From Symbiodinium natans (lineage: Eukaryota > Sar > Dinophyceae > Suessiales > Symbiodiniaceae): a stretch of 64,000 bases of DNA. The notes under the pieces were generated by a model. The model was not told the DNA's origin. It ran no database searches and saw only the letters and a list, made by a program, of their open reading frames with translations. Location: NCBI GenBank assembly GCA_905221605.1, contig CAJNDS010002779.1, positions 295,177-359,176 of the forward strand. Direction: 5' to 3'. Of the stretch, positions 29,556-38,835 are shown one piece after another. Numbering within the stretch: position 1 is the first letter of the stretch; each line of letters opens with the position of its first letter. The position numbers were made by a program, and so were the translations under genes.

Positions 29556-29616
29556 CATAAACCCTAAACCCTAAACCCTAAACCCTAAACCCTAAACCCT
29601 GAACCCTAAACCCTAA
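29556..29616 (-). repeat. CCCTAAA array
   Basis: Eight C-strand units. Confidence 0.96.
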
Positions 29617-29709
29617 ACATGTCCGCCGCCCGTGTCCTGAGAAAAATCTTCGCCTGAGATAGTGGGAGACCCCGAGGCCGTAGAGGCGGTGTTCGCCTAA
29701 GCCATGATG
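29617..29709 (-). pseudogene. Exon-like fragment, basic/aromatic
   Basis: Minus-strand 31-codon frame with EHRLYGLGVSHYLRRRFFS. It is capped CCCTAAA/TTTAGGG. Confidence 0.4.
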
Positions 29710-29714
29710 GGCTT

Positions 29715-29832
29715 TTAGGGTTGTTTAGGGTTTAGGGTTTAGGGTTTAGGGTTTAGGGTTTAGGGTTTAGGGTTTAGGGTTTAGGGTTTAGGGTTTAGGG
29801 TTCAGGGTTTAGGGTTTAGGGTTTAGGGTTCA
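29715..29832 (+). repeat. TTTAGGG array
   Basis: Sixteen mostly perfect units. Confidence 0.97.
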
Positions 29833-30318
29833 CTTCCCAAATCCAGGGTTCAGGGCCCAAATCCTAAACCCTGAACAGACACTACGGAACCCTTCCAGGG
29901 GATCGGTAGAGCTTTGTTGTTTAGGGCCTCAAGGTTTAGGGTCCGGGGATTGGGGTCTGTTGGGTGTCCAAGGTTTACGGGTTAAGGCAGGGCTTGTGTC
30001 TAGGATTTAAGGTTCAGGGTTTAGGGTTTAGGGTTTCGGGATGTTTCGGGTTTAGGGTTTAGGGCTACAAGGTTTTCAGGGCGGTTGGCCCAACTTTAAA
30101 CTCTCCGACAGAGCAGCATGAAACTCGAAACCTACCCAGGACCCAGTAACAATCAGCTCCTAAATTGAAACCTTGAGCCGCAGGGTCTAGGCGTTAGGGT
30201 TTAGGGCTGGGGTTTAGGGCTCAGGCGTTTGGGTCTAGGGTTTCAGGTTGAGGGTCCCCTAAACCCTCACCCTAGATCCTAAACCCTAAACCCTAAACCC
30301 AAAACCCTAAACCATAAG
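29833..30318. other. Mixed degenerate repeat and short unique pieces
   Basis: G-strand words near 30,000-30,065 and C-strand words at 30,250-30,318. No gene is seen. Confidence 0.5.
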
Positions 30319-30404
30319 CCCTAAGAGTCTTGTTTGTAGGGTAGATAAAGCCAGGCCACATCTCCCGGCTCATTCTCGTCCGTCTGCTCCCTCAGCCAGG
30401 GACC
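30319..30404 (-). pseudogene. Exon-like fragment, acidic
   Basis: Minus-strand frame containing GPWLREQTDENEPGECGLAL, with C-strand words on both sides. Confidence 0.3.
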
Positions 30405-30447
30405 CCCAAAACCTTAAAAAATCTCCGAAACGCCCAGGGGGTTCGGG

Positions 30448-30574
30448 GGAACCTGAAACCCTAAGCCATACACCCGAAACCCTAAAACCCCACACCCTAA
30501 ACCCTAAACCCTGCACCCCTAAACCCTAAACCCTAAAATGCAACCCCGAACCCTACACCCAAAAAACCTTTTTT

Positions 30575-30605
<31 letters not shown>

Positions 30606-30745
30606 GGCTGGGCAATCTAAGGCCATGCGAAGGACCAGAAAGAAAAACACAAAAGCAAGGAGGGCTAAGCCTTTTGGGTGTTTAGGGTTTAGGGTTTAGG
30701 GTTTAGGGTTTAGGGTTCAGGGTTCAGGGTTCAGGGTTCAGGGTT
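30448..30745. repeat. CCCTAAA words, T16-G23 homopolymers, TTTAGGG array
   Basis: C-strand repeat to 30,568 is followed by 16 T and then 23 G (30,569-30,607), a short unique piece, and a G-strand array from 30,679. The homopolymer lengths are suspect. Confidence 0.85.
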
Positions 30746-30749
30746 CACC

Positions 30750-30854
30750 TCGACGCAACAAGACCGCCAAGAGAACAGGCTCCTGCGAAGCCTACCCGCA
30801 AATCGCGAAACCCCGAACGTCCAAACCCGCACAGGGCCATCCCCTAAACCCTAA
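30750..30854 (+). pseudogene. Exon-like fragment, Arg/Asn-rich
   Basis: The 34-codon frame contains DRQENRLLRSLPANRETPNV and ends with TAA in the CCCTAAA array. A second frame is open too. Confidence 0.3.
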
Positions 30855-31078
30855 ACCCTAAACCCTAAACCCTAAACCCTAAACCCTAAACCCTAAACCC
30901 TAAACCCTAAACCCTCCCGCTGGTTCGTAGGAACTTGTGTTTGAGGCCCAGGCTTTACAGTAACCGCGAACCCTAGACCTTCACCCTGAGCCCCTGGCAT
31001 GCGAAGTTCGAGACGACGTACTAAACCCTGAACCCTAAACTCTAAACCCTAAGCCCTAAACCCTAAACCCTAAACCCT
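30843..31078 (-). repeat. Two CCCTAAA arrays around ~105 bp
   Basis: Arrays at 30,843-30,914 and 31,021-31,078; the piece between has no convincing frame. Confidence 0.92.
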
Positions 31079-31177
31079 CCAAACGCTGCAAGGAGGCGGC
31101 TTCTCGTCCCCGAACTGGTGCCTCAAGATCATGTCCAGGCCTTTCGCGCCCGCCGGGCCTGCGGGTGGCTGAGAGGG
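31079..31177 (-). pseudogene. Exon-like fragment, unknown protein
   Basis: Minus-strand 33-codon frame with AKGLDMILRHQFGDEKPPP after a Pro/Gly-rich start. It is capped CCCTAAA/TTTAGGG. Confidence 0.4.
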
Positions 31178-31189
31178 CTTTCTTGGGTT

Positions 31190-31600
31190 TGGGGTTTAGG
31201 GTTTAGGGTTTAGGGTTTGGGGTTTAGGGTTTGGGGTTTGGGGTTTGGGGTTTGGGGTCTGGGGTTTAGGGTTTAGGGTTTAGGGTTTAGGGTTAAGGGC
31301 TCAAGGGCTGCTCAAGGTTAGGCCTTCCTTGCTTGAAAGCGGTTTGAGGGTTCCGGGTCTTAGGGCCTCGAATCCTAAACCCTGAACCCGCAAACCCCAA
31401 AACCGCAAACCCCCGAAAACCCAAAAGCTTTCGAAAAGGATTTAGGGTTTAGGGTTTAGGGTTTAGGGTTTAGGGTTTAGGGTTTAGGGTTTAGGGTTTA
31501 GGGTTTAGGGTTTAGGGTTTAGGGTTTAGGGTTTAGGGTTTAGGGTTTAGGGTTTAGGGTTTAAAATTTCGGGTTTAGGGTTGAGGGCTTAGGGCTTAGG
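31190..31600 (+). repeat. TTTAGGG arrays with GGGTTTG variants
   Basis: Array at 31,190-31,300, a ~135-bp mixed spacer, then 18 perfect units at 31,438-31,563. Confidence 0.93.
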
Positions 31601-31605
31601 GTTTG

Positions 31606-31677
31606 GAATCTGCCGCGGCCTGCCGGATCTCGCTTGTACCTCAGCACCGGGGCGAGTTCCCGAACCCGAAACGCTAA
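31606..31677 (+). pseudogene. Short exon-like fragment
   Basis: The 23-codon frame contains CRISLVPQHRGEFPNP and ends with TAA in a CGCTAAGC word. It is G-strand on the left and C-strand on the right. Confidence 0.25.
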
Positions 31678-31763
31678 GCGCTAAACCCTAAAACCTAAAC
31701 CCTAAACCCTAAACCATAAACCCTAAACCCTAAAACCCTAAACCCTAAACCCAAACACGAAAC

Positions 31764-31817
31764 CCTGAAATAGAACAGGTGTTGCTTCGGGCGTCAGTTG
31801 ATTCAGGCAAACCCTAA
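31764..31817 (+). pseudogene. Short exon-like fragment
   Basis: PEIEQVLLRASVDSG then TAA, between two CCCTAAA arrays (31,665-31,762 and 31,811-31,878). Confidence 0.25.
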
Positions 31818-31879
31818 ACCCTAAACCCTAAACCCTAAACCCTAAACCCTAAACCCTGAACCCTAAACCCTCAACCCGA

Positions 31880-32119
31880 GAGTGGTGCTGGGGTTCGGCG
31901 GGCTGGGTTGGGAGCGGAGGGAAAAGAGCGGGAGCAGGATTCGGGACCCACGGTTCTTGGGGTTTAGGGTTTAGCGTTTGGGGGTGTAAAGCTTCTGTTT
32001 GTTTTCCGTTTGGGGTTTAGGCTTGCTATGTTTTGTTCATTGATTTTGGGAGGGGGGTAGTTGGGCGGGTCTTCTGTTGAAGTTCTGTTGAGGGCCTGGA
32101 GGGTCCAGCCCTCAACCTT
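31880..32119. other. Unique GC-rich piece then degenerate repeat
   Basis: About 80 bp of unique sequence followed by G-strand words. No gene is recognised. Confidence 0.4.
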
Positions 32120-32252
32120 AAGTAAACCCTAAACCCTAAACCCCAAACCCCAAACCCCAAACACCCCTAAACCCCAAACCCTGAACCCTAAACCCTAAAC
32201 CCTAAATCCTAAACCTTAAACCCCAAACCCCAAACCCCAAACCCCAAACCCC
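32120..32252 (-). repeat. CCCTAAA/CCCCAAA array
   Basis: The array begins and ends with CCCCAAA runs and has canonical units in the middle. Confidence 0.94.
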
Positions 32253-32339
32253 CGAGATCCGGGCCCCAGGTCCAGCGCGCTGCCGGAAGTGGAGGTCTGG
32301 TTGAAGCCTTTGCTGCCTGCAAGGCGCTTAGGAGCTTGA
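32253..32339 (+). pseudogene. Exon-like fragment, unknown protein
   Basis: The 28-codon frame contains ALPEVEVWLKPLLPARR and ends with TGA. It is capped CCCTAAA/TTTAGGG. Confidence 0.35.
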
Positions 32340-32351
32340 GGGTCTGGAGGA

Positions 32352-32450
32352 ATTTAGGGTTTAGGGTTTAGGGTTTAGGGTTTAGGGTTTAGGGCTAGGG
32401 TTTAGGGTCTAGGGTCTAGGGTCTAGGGTCTAGGGCTTAGGGTTTAGGGC
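32352..32450 (+). repeat. TTTAGGG and GGGTCTA array
   Basis: Six canonical units are followed by a run of GGGTCTA. Confidence 0.94.
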
Positions 32451-32455
32451 GTTTA

Positions 32456-32484
32456 CTTGGAAGCCCTTTTGACTTAGCAAGTAG
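32456..32484. mobile_element. Hairpin element family B, left arm only
   Basis: CTTGGAAGCCCTTTTGACTT is followed by AGCAAGTA and then directly by a TTTAGGG array (to ~32,548). No right arm is visible, so the array truncates the element. Confidence 0.65.
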
Positions 32485-32725
32485 GGTTTAGGGTTTAGGG
32501 TTTAGGATTTAGGGTTCAGGGTTTAGGGTTTAGGGTTTAGGGTTAGTATAGTGGGTTAGGGTTTCTTAGGTCACAGGAACTCAGGGTAGGTTCAGGGCTT
32601 GAGGGCTCAAACGGCTGAGGCTCCAGGGAGGAAACATTTAGGGTTCAGGGTGTGGGTCCTCTAGTTTCAGGGTGGCTCGGGCTTGCGGGCATTATAACCC
32701 TAACCCTAAATCCTAAACCCTAAAC

Positions 32726-32850
32726 CCCATGGCGCAGCTGTAGGGTCTATATTTGCCCCGGAGTCTCTGGATGTGTTGCGCAGGCGGTTGTCCAGGACGT
32801 CTGTGTCTCTGAGGAAGGCGCACTTGGCTGCAATCCAGGAGGCGGGCGGT
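32726..32850. pseudogene. Exon-like fragment, strand uncertain
   Basis: The plus strand reads APESLDVLRRRLSRTSVSL and the minus strand reads FLRDTDVLDNRLRNTSRDSG; both are open for ~35-40 codons. It is capped CCCTAAA/TTTAGGG. Confidence 0.35.
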
Positions 32851-33061
32851 TTAGGGTCTCGGGTTTAGGGTTGAGGGTTTAGGGTTGAGGGTTTAGGGTT
32901 TAGGGTTTAGGGTTTAGGTTTAAGGGTTAGGGTTAAGGGTTAGGGTTAAGGGTTAAGGGTTAAGGGTTAAGGGTTAAGGGTCAAGGGTTTAGGGTTTAGG
33001 GTTTAGGGTTAAGGGTTAAGGGTCTAGGGGTTAGGGTTTGGGGTTTAGGGTTTAGGGTTTA
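32851..33061 (+). repeat. TTTAGGG array with GGGTTAA variants
   Basis: Contains a homogenised GGGTTAA block at 32,925-32,990. Confidence 0.95.
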
Positions 33062-33238
33062 GGGTGCCGCAGCAACTGGCTCCAATCGGGGGCGTCTGGG
33101 AGACCGCTTAACAGCCAGCCGATAGTCGTCCGGCGCTGTGTCCAGCCCGAACTGTTCGCACACCAACCGGCCTCTCGCGGCCCAAGAAGCTCGAGTGCGC
33201 CCAAGCACCGTAATTTGAAGCGCTGTACTTTTCAAACC
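33059..33238 (-). pseudogene. Exon-like fragment, 59 codons
   Basis: The minus-strand frame is open over the whole island and contains RLVCEQFGLDTAPDDYRLAV, ending with TAA formed by the array. It is one of the longest and most protein-like islands. A second minus frame is also open. Function unknown. Confidence 0.45.
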
Positions 33239-33239
33239 C

Positions 33240-33793
33240 TGAACCCTAAACCCTAAACCCTCAACCCTAAACCCTAAACCGTAACCCTAAAAGGGTTTAA
33301 GGCTCAAGGTTGTGGCAGGACGAGGATCTAGGGTTTAAGGTTTGTGGACCTCCAGGCCCTGAGCCTAAGCCCCAAGCCCTTTTGTGGTGTAGGGTTTGGG
33401 GTTTAGGGTTTAGGGTTTAGGGTTTAGGGTTTAGGGTTTAGGGGTTTAGGGTTTTGGGTTTTGGGTTTAGGGGTTTAGGGTTTAGGGGTCAGGGTTTAGG
33501 GTTTCGGGTTTAGGGCTTAGGGTTTCGGGTTTAGGGGTTTAGGGTTAGGGATTAGGGATTAGGGTCTAGGGTTTAGGGTTTAGGGTTGTTCGCGGTTCAG
33601 GCCTCGGGCTTCAAGGCTTGGGGATTCGAGTTTGGGGGATCAGGGAAGGGGTTCAAGGCTTAGGGTTTCGGGTTGAGGGTCTCTAGGGTCCAGCGTAAAC
33701 CCTAAACTCTGAACCCTGAATTCTGAACCCTAAACCCTAAACCCTAAACCCTAAACCCTAGACTCTGGACCACAAACCCTCAACCCTAAACCG
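33240..33793. repeat. CCCTAAA words, TTTAGGG arrays, CCCTAAA array
   Basis: C-strand 33,240-33,295, G-strand 33,388-33,590 with slipped units, C-strand 33,700-33,793. Short unique spacers carry no calls. Confidence 0.88.
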
Positions 33794-33794
33794 G

Positions 33795-33881
33795 GAGCCC
33801 CAACTCTCCGGCGTGCTCGGAAAGCTGATGACGTCTTGGCTTTCGCTCCTACAGGAAGATGTCAAGCCTAAGCCCTGCTAA
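33795..33881 (+). pseudogene. Exon-like fragment, unknown protein
   Basis: The 28-codon frame contains LSGVLGKLMTSWLSLLQEDV and ends with TAA. It is C-strand on the left and G-strand words on the right. Confidence 0.45.
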
Positions 33882-34105
33882 AGGTTTAGGGCTTAGTACT
33901 TAGGGCTGAGGGGGCTTAGGACTTAGGACTTAGGGCTGAGGTTTTTTTATTTTTTGTTTGCTTTTTTTCTTGCTTAGGGCTTAGGGCTTGGGGCTTAGGA
34001 CTTAGGGCTGAGGGCTTAGGGCTCAGGATTTTCAAACAGCCTACGGCCAAGTAGGCCCTAAACCCTTAAGCCCAAAGCCCAGTAGCCCCTAACAAGCCCC
34101 AATCC
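33882..34105 (+). repeat. Degenerate GGGCTTA tract
   Basis: GGGCTTA and GGACTTA words around a T-rich segment (33,940-33,975). Confidence 0.75.
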
Positions 34106-34345
34106 CCCATGCCCATGGAAAGCTCTATCAAAATCCCCTATGCTTACCAACCTGCCCCTAAATCACCAGCACTGAAAACTTTTCCAAAATGCCCACGGCT
34201 ATCAAAACGCCCGCGGGGCTTTTTCTGCAATCTTGAGAGGTGCCCACGGAAAACTTGGACCAATGCCCACGGAATTATGCCCCACGCCCGCGGAACTGGT
34301 CATGCCCGCAAACTTCTGGGAAATGCGCACGATGTCTTGGGCACT
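34105..34345. repeat. Degenerate minisatellite with TGCCCACGGA core
   Basis: TGCCC.CGGA or CGCCCGCGGA recurs every ~20-35 bp. The 91-codon plus-strand frame here is repeat-driven. Confidence 0.7.
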
Positions 34346-34439
34346 GGCCGCAGAACCACCCATGTGCCCAATGAAGGTTCTTAAAGTCTAGGGTTAGGGG
34401 GTTTTGGGGCCTGAGGGTTGAGACTTTGTTAGTTTTTCG

Positions 34440-34680
34440 GGTCTGCAGAGTTTCCTTTCAGATCTGCAAAGAATCCCGCTCAGAGTGCCCTGGAGCGCAG
34501 AATCCCGCACGGGTTCCTGGAGGGTATCCCTGGAGGGCAAACCTCAGACATCCCGAAACGAACCGATTGCCGCAGAGAATCCTGCGCAGCTATACTACAT
34601 CTGAAAGGAATCTCGCAGAACTTCCCTGGCGCACCAATATTCTGTACGACTATCCCTGGGCATAGCAGCTGCCCCACCAC
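34440..34680. repeat. Degenerate minisatellite with AATCCCGC / TCCCTGG words
   Basis: AATCCCGC, AATCCTGC, TATCCCTGG and ATCCCGAA words recur at irregular spacing. Frames of 66-79 codons on both strands are not convincing. Confidence 0.5.
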
Positions 34681-34782
34681 ATGCCTAGCTTCAGGGTGTG
34701 TTGAAGATGCCTTGCAAGAGGTGGGTCTAGGGCTGGGGCTTTAGGGACTTCGGGTTTGGGGGCTTCGGGTTTCGGCGTTTCC

Positions 34783-34828
34783 CTAAACCCTAAACCCTAA
34801 ACCCTAAACCCTAAACCCTAAACCCTAG
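34783..34828 (-). repeat. CCCTAAA array
   Basis: Six exact units. Confidence 0.96.
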
Positions 34829-34839
34829 CCCCAAGACCA

Positions 34840-34932
34840 ATGCCCTCCAAAATCCGCAGCGAAGTCCTGGGGCTGTCTGGCATCGCATCATCCTCGCTGC
34901 CCAAGCACGGAATGCCGCCTGCAAGGGTTTAG
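34840..34932 (+). pseudogene. Exon-like fragment, unknown protein
   Basis: A 30-codon frame from ATG contains SKIRSEVLGLSGIASSSLP and ends with TAG at the TTTAGGG junction. An overlapping plus frame is equally protein-like. Confidence 0.35.
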
Positions 34933-35095
34933 GGTTTAGGGTTTAGGGCTTAGGGTTTAGGGTTTAGGGTTCAGGGTTTAGGGTTTAGGGTTTAGGGCTT
35001 AGGGTTTAGGGTTTAGGGTTTAGGGTTCAGGGTCTAGGGTTTAGAGTTTAGGGTCTAGGGTTTAGGGTTAGGGTTAGGGTTTAGGGTTTTGGGTC
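34925..35095 (+). repeat. TTTAGGG array
   Basis: About 24 units with GGGCTTA, GGGTTCA and GGGTCTA variants. Confidence 0.95.
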
Positions 35096-35136
35096 TAGTG
35101 AAAGGGTAGAGCGTTTAGAGCCACTCCTCAACCCTA

Positions 35137-35237
35137 CTTGGCAGCTCTTTTCACTTCGTAAGTCTACTTCGTATCCCCTAGAAAGCCTATTAGAATCCCC
35201 AGAACCTACCTTCACAGCCCTACTTACTAGGTCAAAA
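35137..35237. mobile_element. Hairpin element family B, right end truncated
   Basis: The left arm CTTGGCAGCTCTTTTCACTT is paired with a right arm ACTTACTAGGTCAAAAG that stops before GGCTTCCAAG and runs into TTTAGGG-like repeat. Confidence 0.65.
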
Positions 35238-35239
35238 GT

Positions 35240-35545
35240 CAAGGTTAAGGGTCTAGGGTGTAGGGTTTAGGGCTTAGGGCATAGGGTTTTGGGTTTTCGG
35301 TTTTGGGTTTAGGGTTTCGGGTTTCGGGTTTAGGGTTTAGGGTTTAGGGTTTAGGGTTTCGGGTTTGGGGTTTAGGGTTTAGGGTTTAGGGTTTAGGGTT
35401 TAGGGTTTAGGGTTTAGGTTTAAGGGTTAAGGGTTTAGGGTTTAGGGTTTAGGGTTTAGGGTTTAGGATTTAGGTTTAGGGTTTAGGGTTTAGGGTTTAG
35501 GGTTTAGGGTTTAGGGTTTAGGGTTTAGGGTTTAGGGTTTAGACT
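35240..35545 (+). repeat. TTTAGGG array
   Basis: Drifted units at the left and canonical units from 35,330. Confidence 0.96.
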
Positions 35546-35914
35546 GTAGGGCCTTTTGGGAGTGTGGGCCTTTAGGATCATTAGGGCCATGAGGGCACGA
35601 ATCTCGACCCACCCACCGACCCAAGAATTCCCAAAAGCCCCCAGAAGCCTAAGCCCCGGGAGCCCTATGCCCTAAACCCACAATAACCCTAAACCCTAAA
35701 CCCAAAATCCCCACCTTAACCCCTTGAGCCCCAAAACGACCTTAACCCGAAACCGCTACAGCCGCTTGGGGGAGGGGGGTTAGGAGAAGGGTTTGGGAGA
35801 CGATTCTCCTTTCGGTTCTTGGCTTCACGGCTTCAGGCTTTAGGGAAGGGCTTAGCATCTTCGGGTATAGGTTATGGGGCTTAGTGTTTAGGATTTCGGC
35901 TTGAGGGTATAGGG
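35546..35914. other. Unique piece with C-strand words, no gene
   Basis: Pro-rich C-strand words at 35,600-35,760, then G-strand words. No frame is supported. Confidence 0.5.
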
Positions 35915-36151
35915 TAGGGTTTAGGGTTTAGGGTTTAGGGTTTAGGGTTTAGGGTTTAGGGTTTAGGGTTTAGGGTTTAGGGTTTAGGGTTTAGGGTTTA
36001 GGGTTTAGGGTTTAGGGTTTAGGGTTTAGGGTTTAGGGTTTAGGGTTAGGTTTAGGGTTTAGGGTTTAGGGTTTAGGGTTTAGGGTTTAGGGTTTAGGGT
36101 TTAGGGTTTAGGGTTTAGGGTTTAGGGTTTAGGGTTTAGGGTTTAGGGTTT
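35915..36151 (+). repeat. TTTAGGG array, ~237 bp
   Basis: Thirty-three near-perfect units. Confidence 0.98.
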
Positions 36152-36253
36152 CGGGGCATCAGGACTGAAGGGGTGAAGCCAGTCAACGCCCTCGAACTCC
36201 CGACAGCCTGAGTCCAAGGACAACGCCTGCGGCGGCCGGTGCTCCTTCATCCT
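36152..36253 (-). pseudogene. Exon-like fragment, unknown protein
   Basis: Minus-strand 34-codon frame with SLDSGCREFEGVDWLHPFSP. It has a G-strand array on the left and C-strand words on the right. Confidence 0.45.
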
Positions 36254-36813
36254 AAGGTCCTATAACACCCTACAACCTAAACCATAAGCTCTCTCTCCCC
36301 CCACAACCCTAGACCCTCCTAAACCCCCGACCCTACCCACGCTGGAGAGGCGCCATGGCTTGCAAATAAAACTCAGGTCTGCTTGGGGCTTGAGGGCTCG
36401 AAGGTTTAGGGGTTTAGAGTTCAGGGTTTTTGGTTCAGGGTTTAGGGTTCAGGGTTCAGGGTTTAGGCTGTACGGTGTGGGTGCAGGGCTTAGGGAAGGC
36501 TGCGGCTTGAGATGAAACCCTGCATCGTAAACCCAAGATCCTAAACCCTAAACCCTACAGCCTAAACCGTAAGCCCTGCCACAAACCAACCGGGCCAAGT
36601 AGCTGCAAGAGGCATCGGCAAGCACCAGCAGCGGAAAGAGCAAACCCTGAACTCTCAACCCTAAACCCTAAACCCTGAACTCTGCACCCTAAACCTTTCG
36701 GACTCAACTTTTGGGAGGGTTCCGGGAGTGGGATTGAGGGTTCGGGAAGCATCTGGCGGCACAAACCCTAAACCCTGAACCCGGTTTGCTTGGTTCCGGG
36801 CTTGGCTTGAGGG
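36254..36813. other. Mixed unique and repeat words
   Basis: C-strand words at 36,270-36,340 and 36,530-36,700 and G-strand words at 36,400-36,470, with unique pieces that carry no supported frame. Confidence 0.5.
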
Positions 36814-36930
36814 GTTTAGGGTTTAGGGTTTAGGGTTTAGGGTTTAGGGTTTAGGGTTTAGGGTTTAGGGTTTAGGGTTTCGGGCTTAGGGCTTAGGGTT
36901 TAGGGTTTAGGGTTTAGGGTTTAGGGTCTT
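36814..36930 (+). repeat. TTTAGGG array
   Basis: Sixteen units. Confidence 0.96.
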
Positions 36931-37194
36931 TACAAACAAGGCTTTAGGGCCTTCAAAGGCGCCCTCAACCCTAAACCCGCAGCGTATTTTAGGGCTGAGT
37001 AACTTAGGGTTTAGGGTTAAGGGTTTAGGGTTTAGGGCTTGGGGACCGCATCCATCAGCAAAAACACAGATATCCAAAGGCAAGAACCTAAACCCCTCAA
37101 GCCCTCGAGAGTCCCTGACCACCCAGACACCAAACCTCTCCTGAACCCCCTTAAACCCTAAAACCTAAACCTAAACCCCAAACCCTCAACCTTC

Positions 37195-37254
37195 ATGTTG
37201 AGTTCTGGGAACTCCTTTGCTCAGGCCCCCGAGCAGTGGCTTCGGGGCGCCTAG
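37195..37254 (+). pseudogene. Short exon-like fragment
   Basis: MLSSGNSFAQAPEQWLRGA then TAG, followed by ~45 bp of unique DNA. Capped C-strand/G-strand. Confidence 0.35.
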
Positions 37255-37336
37255 GCTCAGAACGTGCCAGGACGAAGCGACAAACTCAACATTCGTGCGG
37301 TTTAGAGTTTAGGGTTTAGGGTTTCGGGTTTAGGGC

Positions 37337-37639
37337 TTAGGGTGCGGGCTTAGGGTTTGCAATCTCAGCCAGCAGTCCGCGCGCGTTCTTCAGCGCTTGG
37401 CTGACTTGAAACGGGGTGTACTTCAACAACGGGTAGCCCTCGGCCAGCTCCCGCAAGAGGCCTACGTTGAAGTAGCCTGCTTGCTCCTGATCCCACGACA
37501 GCCCACGATGCTAGCGCACATCGTCTGCACCTTCCTGTTTTTTCCAGGTGTATGTAGGCGCCGCTGTACACTTCCTGCACCGAAGGAGTCTCTCCTGGCT
37601 GCCTGCACAGTCGCAGGCGTCGCAGGCTGAGGCTGAAGC
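37337..37639 (-). pseudogene. Cys-rich (MYND-finger-like) gene fragment with in-frame stop
   Basis: A single minus-strand frame of 100 codons has one TAG (37,511-37,513). Before it lies CDACDCAGSQERLLRCRKC, giving C-x2-C-x11-C-x2-C, the first half of a MYND-type zinc finger. The expected second half (Tyr-Cys...Cys-Gln...Trp...His) aligns in spacing, but its Cys and Trp are replaced. After the stop comes WDQEQAGYFNVGLLRELAEG and a further helical stretch to TAA in repeat. The family assignment is tentative. Confidence 0.4.
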
Positions 37640-37689
37640 GTGCGTTCGGGGTTCAGGGTAACGGTTTAGGGTTTACAGTTTAGGGCTTC

Positions 37690-37935
37690 GGGCTTAGCAA
37701 TGTCAAGCGCAACACGACCGTAAGACATAGAAATCTGCCGCTATTTTGAACCCATGAAAATATTTGCCCAGTTCTCAAAATTATGTGCCCTTTCTGGATA
37801 CCCGAAAATATTAGGGGCCGCCTTATCATTGTAACCCCCGAAGAAGACCATATTTTCGAGAAGTGAACATTTGACATTCCAGAGATTTCTCATACCAGCG
37901 GCGCAATGTACTCGCCAGTTTCTTTGTGCCCAAAT
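37690..37935. repeat. AT-richer island with recurring AAATATT words
   Basis: GAAAATATTTGCCC, AAAATTATGTGCCC, GAAAATATTAGGGGCC and CCATATTTTCGAG recur over ~170 bp, probably a degenerate minisatellite. Its base composition differs from its neighbours. A 65-codon minus-strand frame is present but not recognised. Confidence 0.45.
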
Positions 37936-38188
37936 GCTGACACCCTAAACTAAACCACAAACCCTAAACCCTGAATGTTGTTTTTTTTTATCAGGCGAGG
38001 GACCAACGCTGGGAAAATAGAACCGCAGCCTCGTCCCCCAAAACCCCTAACCCTAAGGTCCCCGCCCCTTCCCTAAACTTCGAAAAACTCGTAACCGCCT
38101 AAACCCTCGACCCCTAAACCCCAAACTCTAAACCCGAAACCCGAAACCCGAAACTCGAAACCCTAAACCCTAAACCCTAAACCTCAAG

Positions 38189-38263
38189 AGGCAGCGACCA
38201 GGACAGGTGCCCTCCATCCAGAGCCTCGCCACTTCGAGCGCAAAGTTTGGGGGGCACCCTTAA
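38189..38263 (+). pseudogene. Short exon-like fragment
   Basis: The frame contains VPSIQSLATSSAKFGGHP and ends with TAA. Another frame is open. Capped CCCTAAA/TTTAGGG. Confidence 0.3.
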
Positions 38264-38285
38264 GGGGGCTGCTTTGATGATGTAT

Positions 38286-38720
38286 AGGGTTTAGGGTTTA
38301 GGGTTTAGGGTTTAGGGTTTAGGGTTTAGGGTTTAGGGTTGAGGGTTGAGGGTTTAGGGTTTAGGGTTTAGGGTTTAGGGTTTAGGGTTTAGGGTTTAGG
38401 GTTTAGGGTTTAGGTGTTTAGGGGTTTAGGGGTTTAGGGTTTAGGGTTTAGGGTTTAGGGTTTAGGGTTTAGGGTTTAGGGTTTAGGGTTTAGGGTTTAG
38501 GGTTTAGGTTTTAGGGTTTAGGGTTTAGGGTTTAGGGTTTAGGGTTTAGGGTTTAGGGTTTAGGTTAGGGTTTAGGGTTTAGGGTTTAGGGTTTAGGGTT
38601 TAGGGTTTAGGGTTTAGGGTTTAGGGTTTAGGGTTTAGGGTTTAGGGTTTAGGGTTTAGGGTTTAGGGTTTAGGGTTTAGGGTTTAGGGTTTAGGGTTTA
38701 GGGGTCGAGGGTTTAGGGTT
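38286..38720 (+). repeat. Long TTTAGGG array, ~435 bp
   Basis: About 60 units, mostly perfect, with a few GGGTTGA and GGGGTTTA units. Confidence 0.98.
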
Positions 38721-38835
38721 CATACGACATACTACTGCATTTTGCGGTTCCGGTTGTGGGGCTCACAATTCTACTATGGTTTTCTGGGTTCAGGGTTCCC
38801 GAAGCGCCAAACCACGACCCTAAACCCTGAACCCT

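Noticed and set aside
37690-37935. The AT-richer island as an organellar insertion.
   Set aside because: It is AT-richer than its neighbours, but I recognise no organellar gene and the recurring AAATATT words explain the composition.
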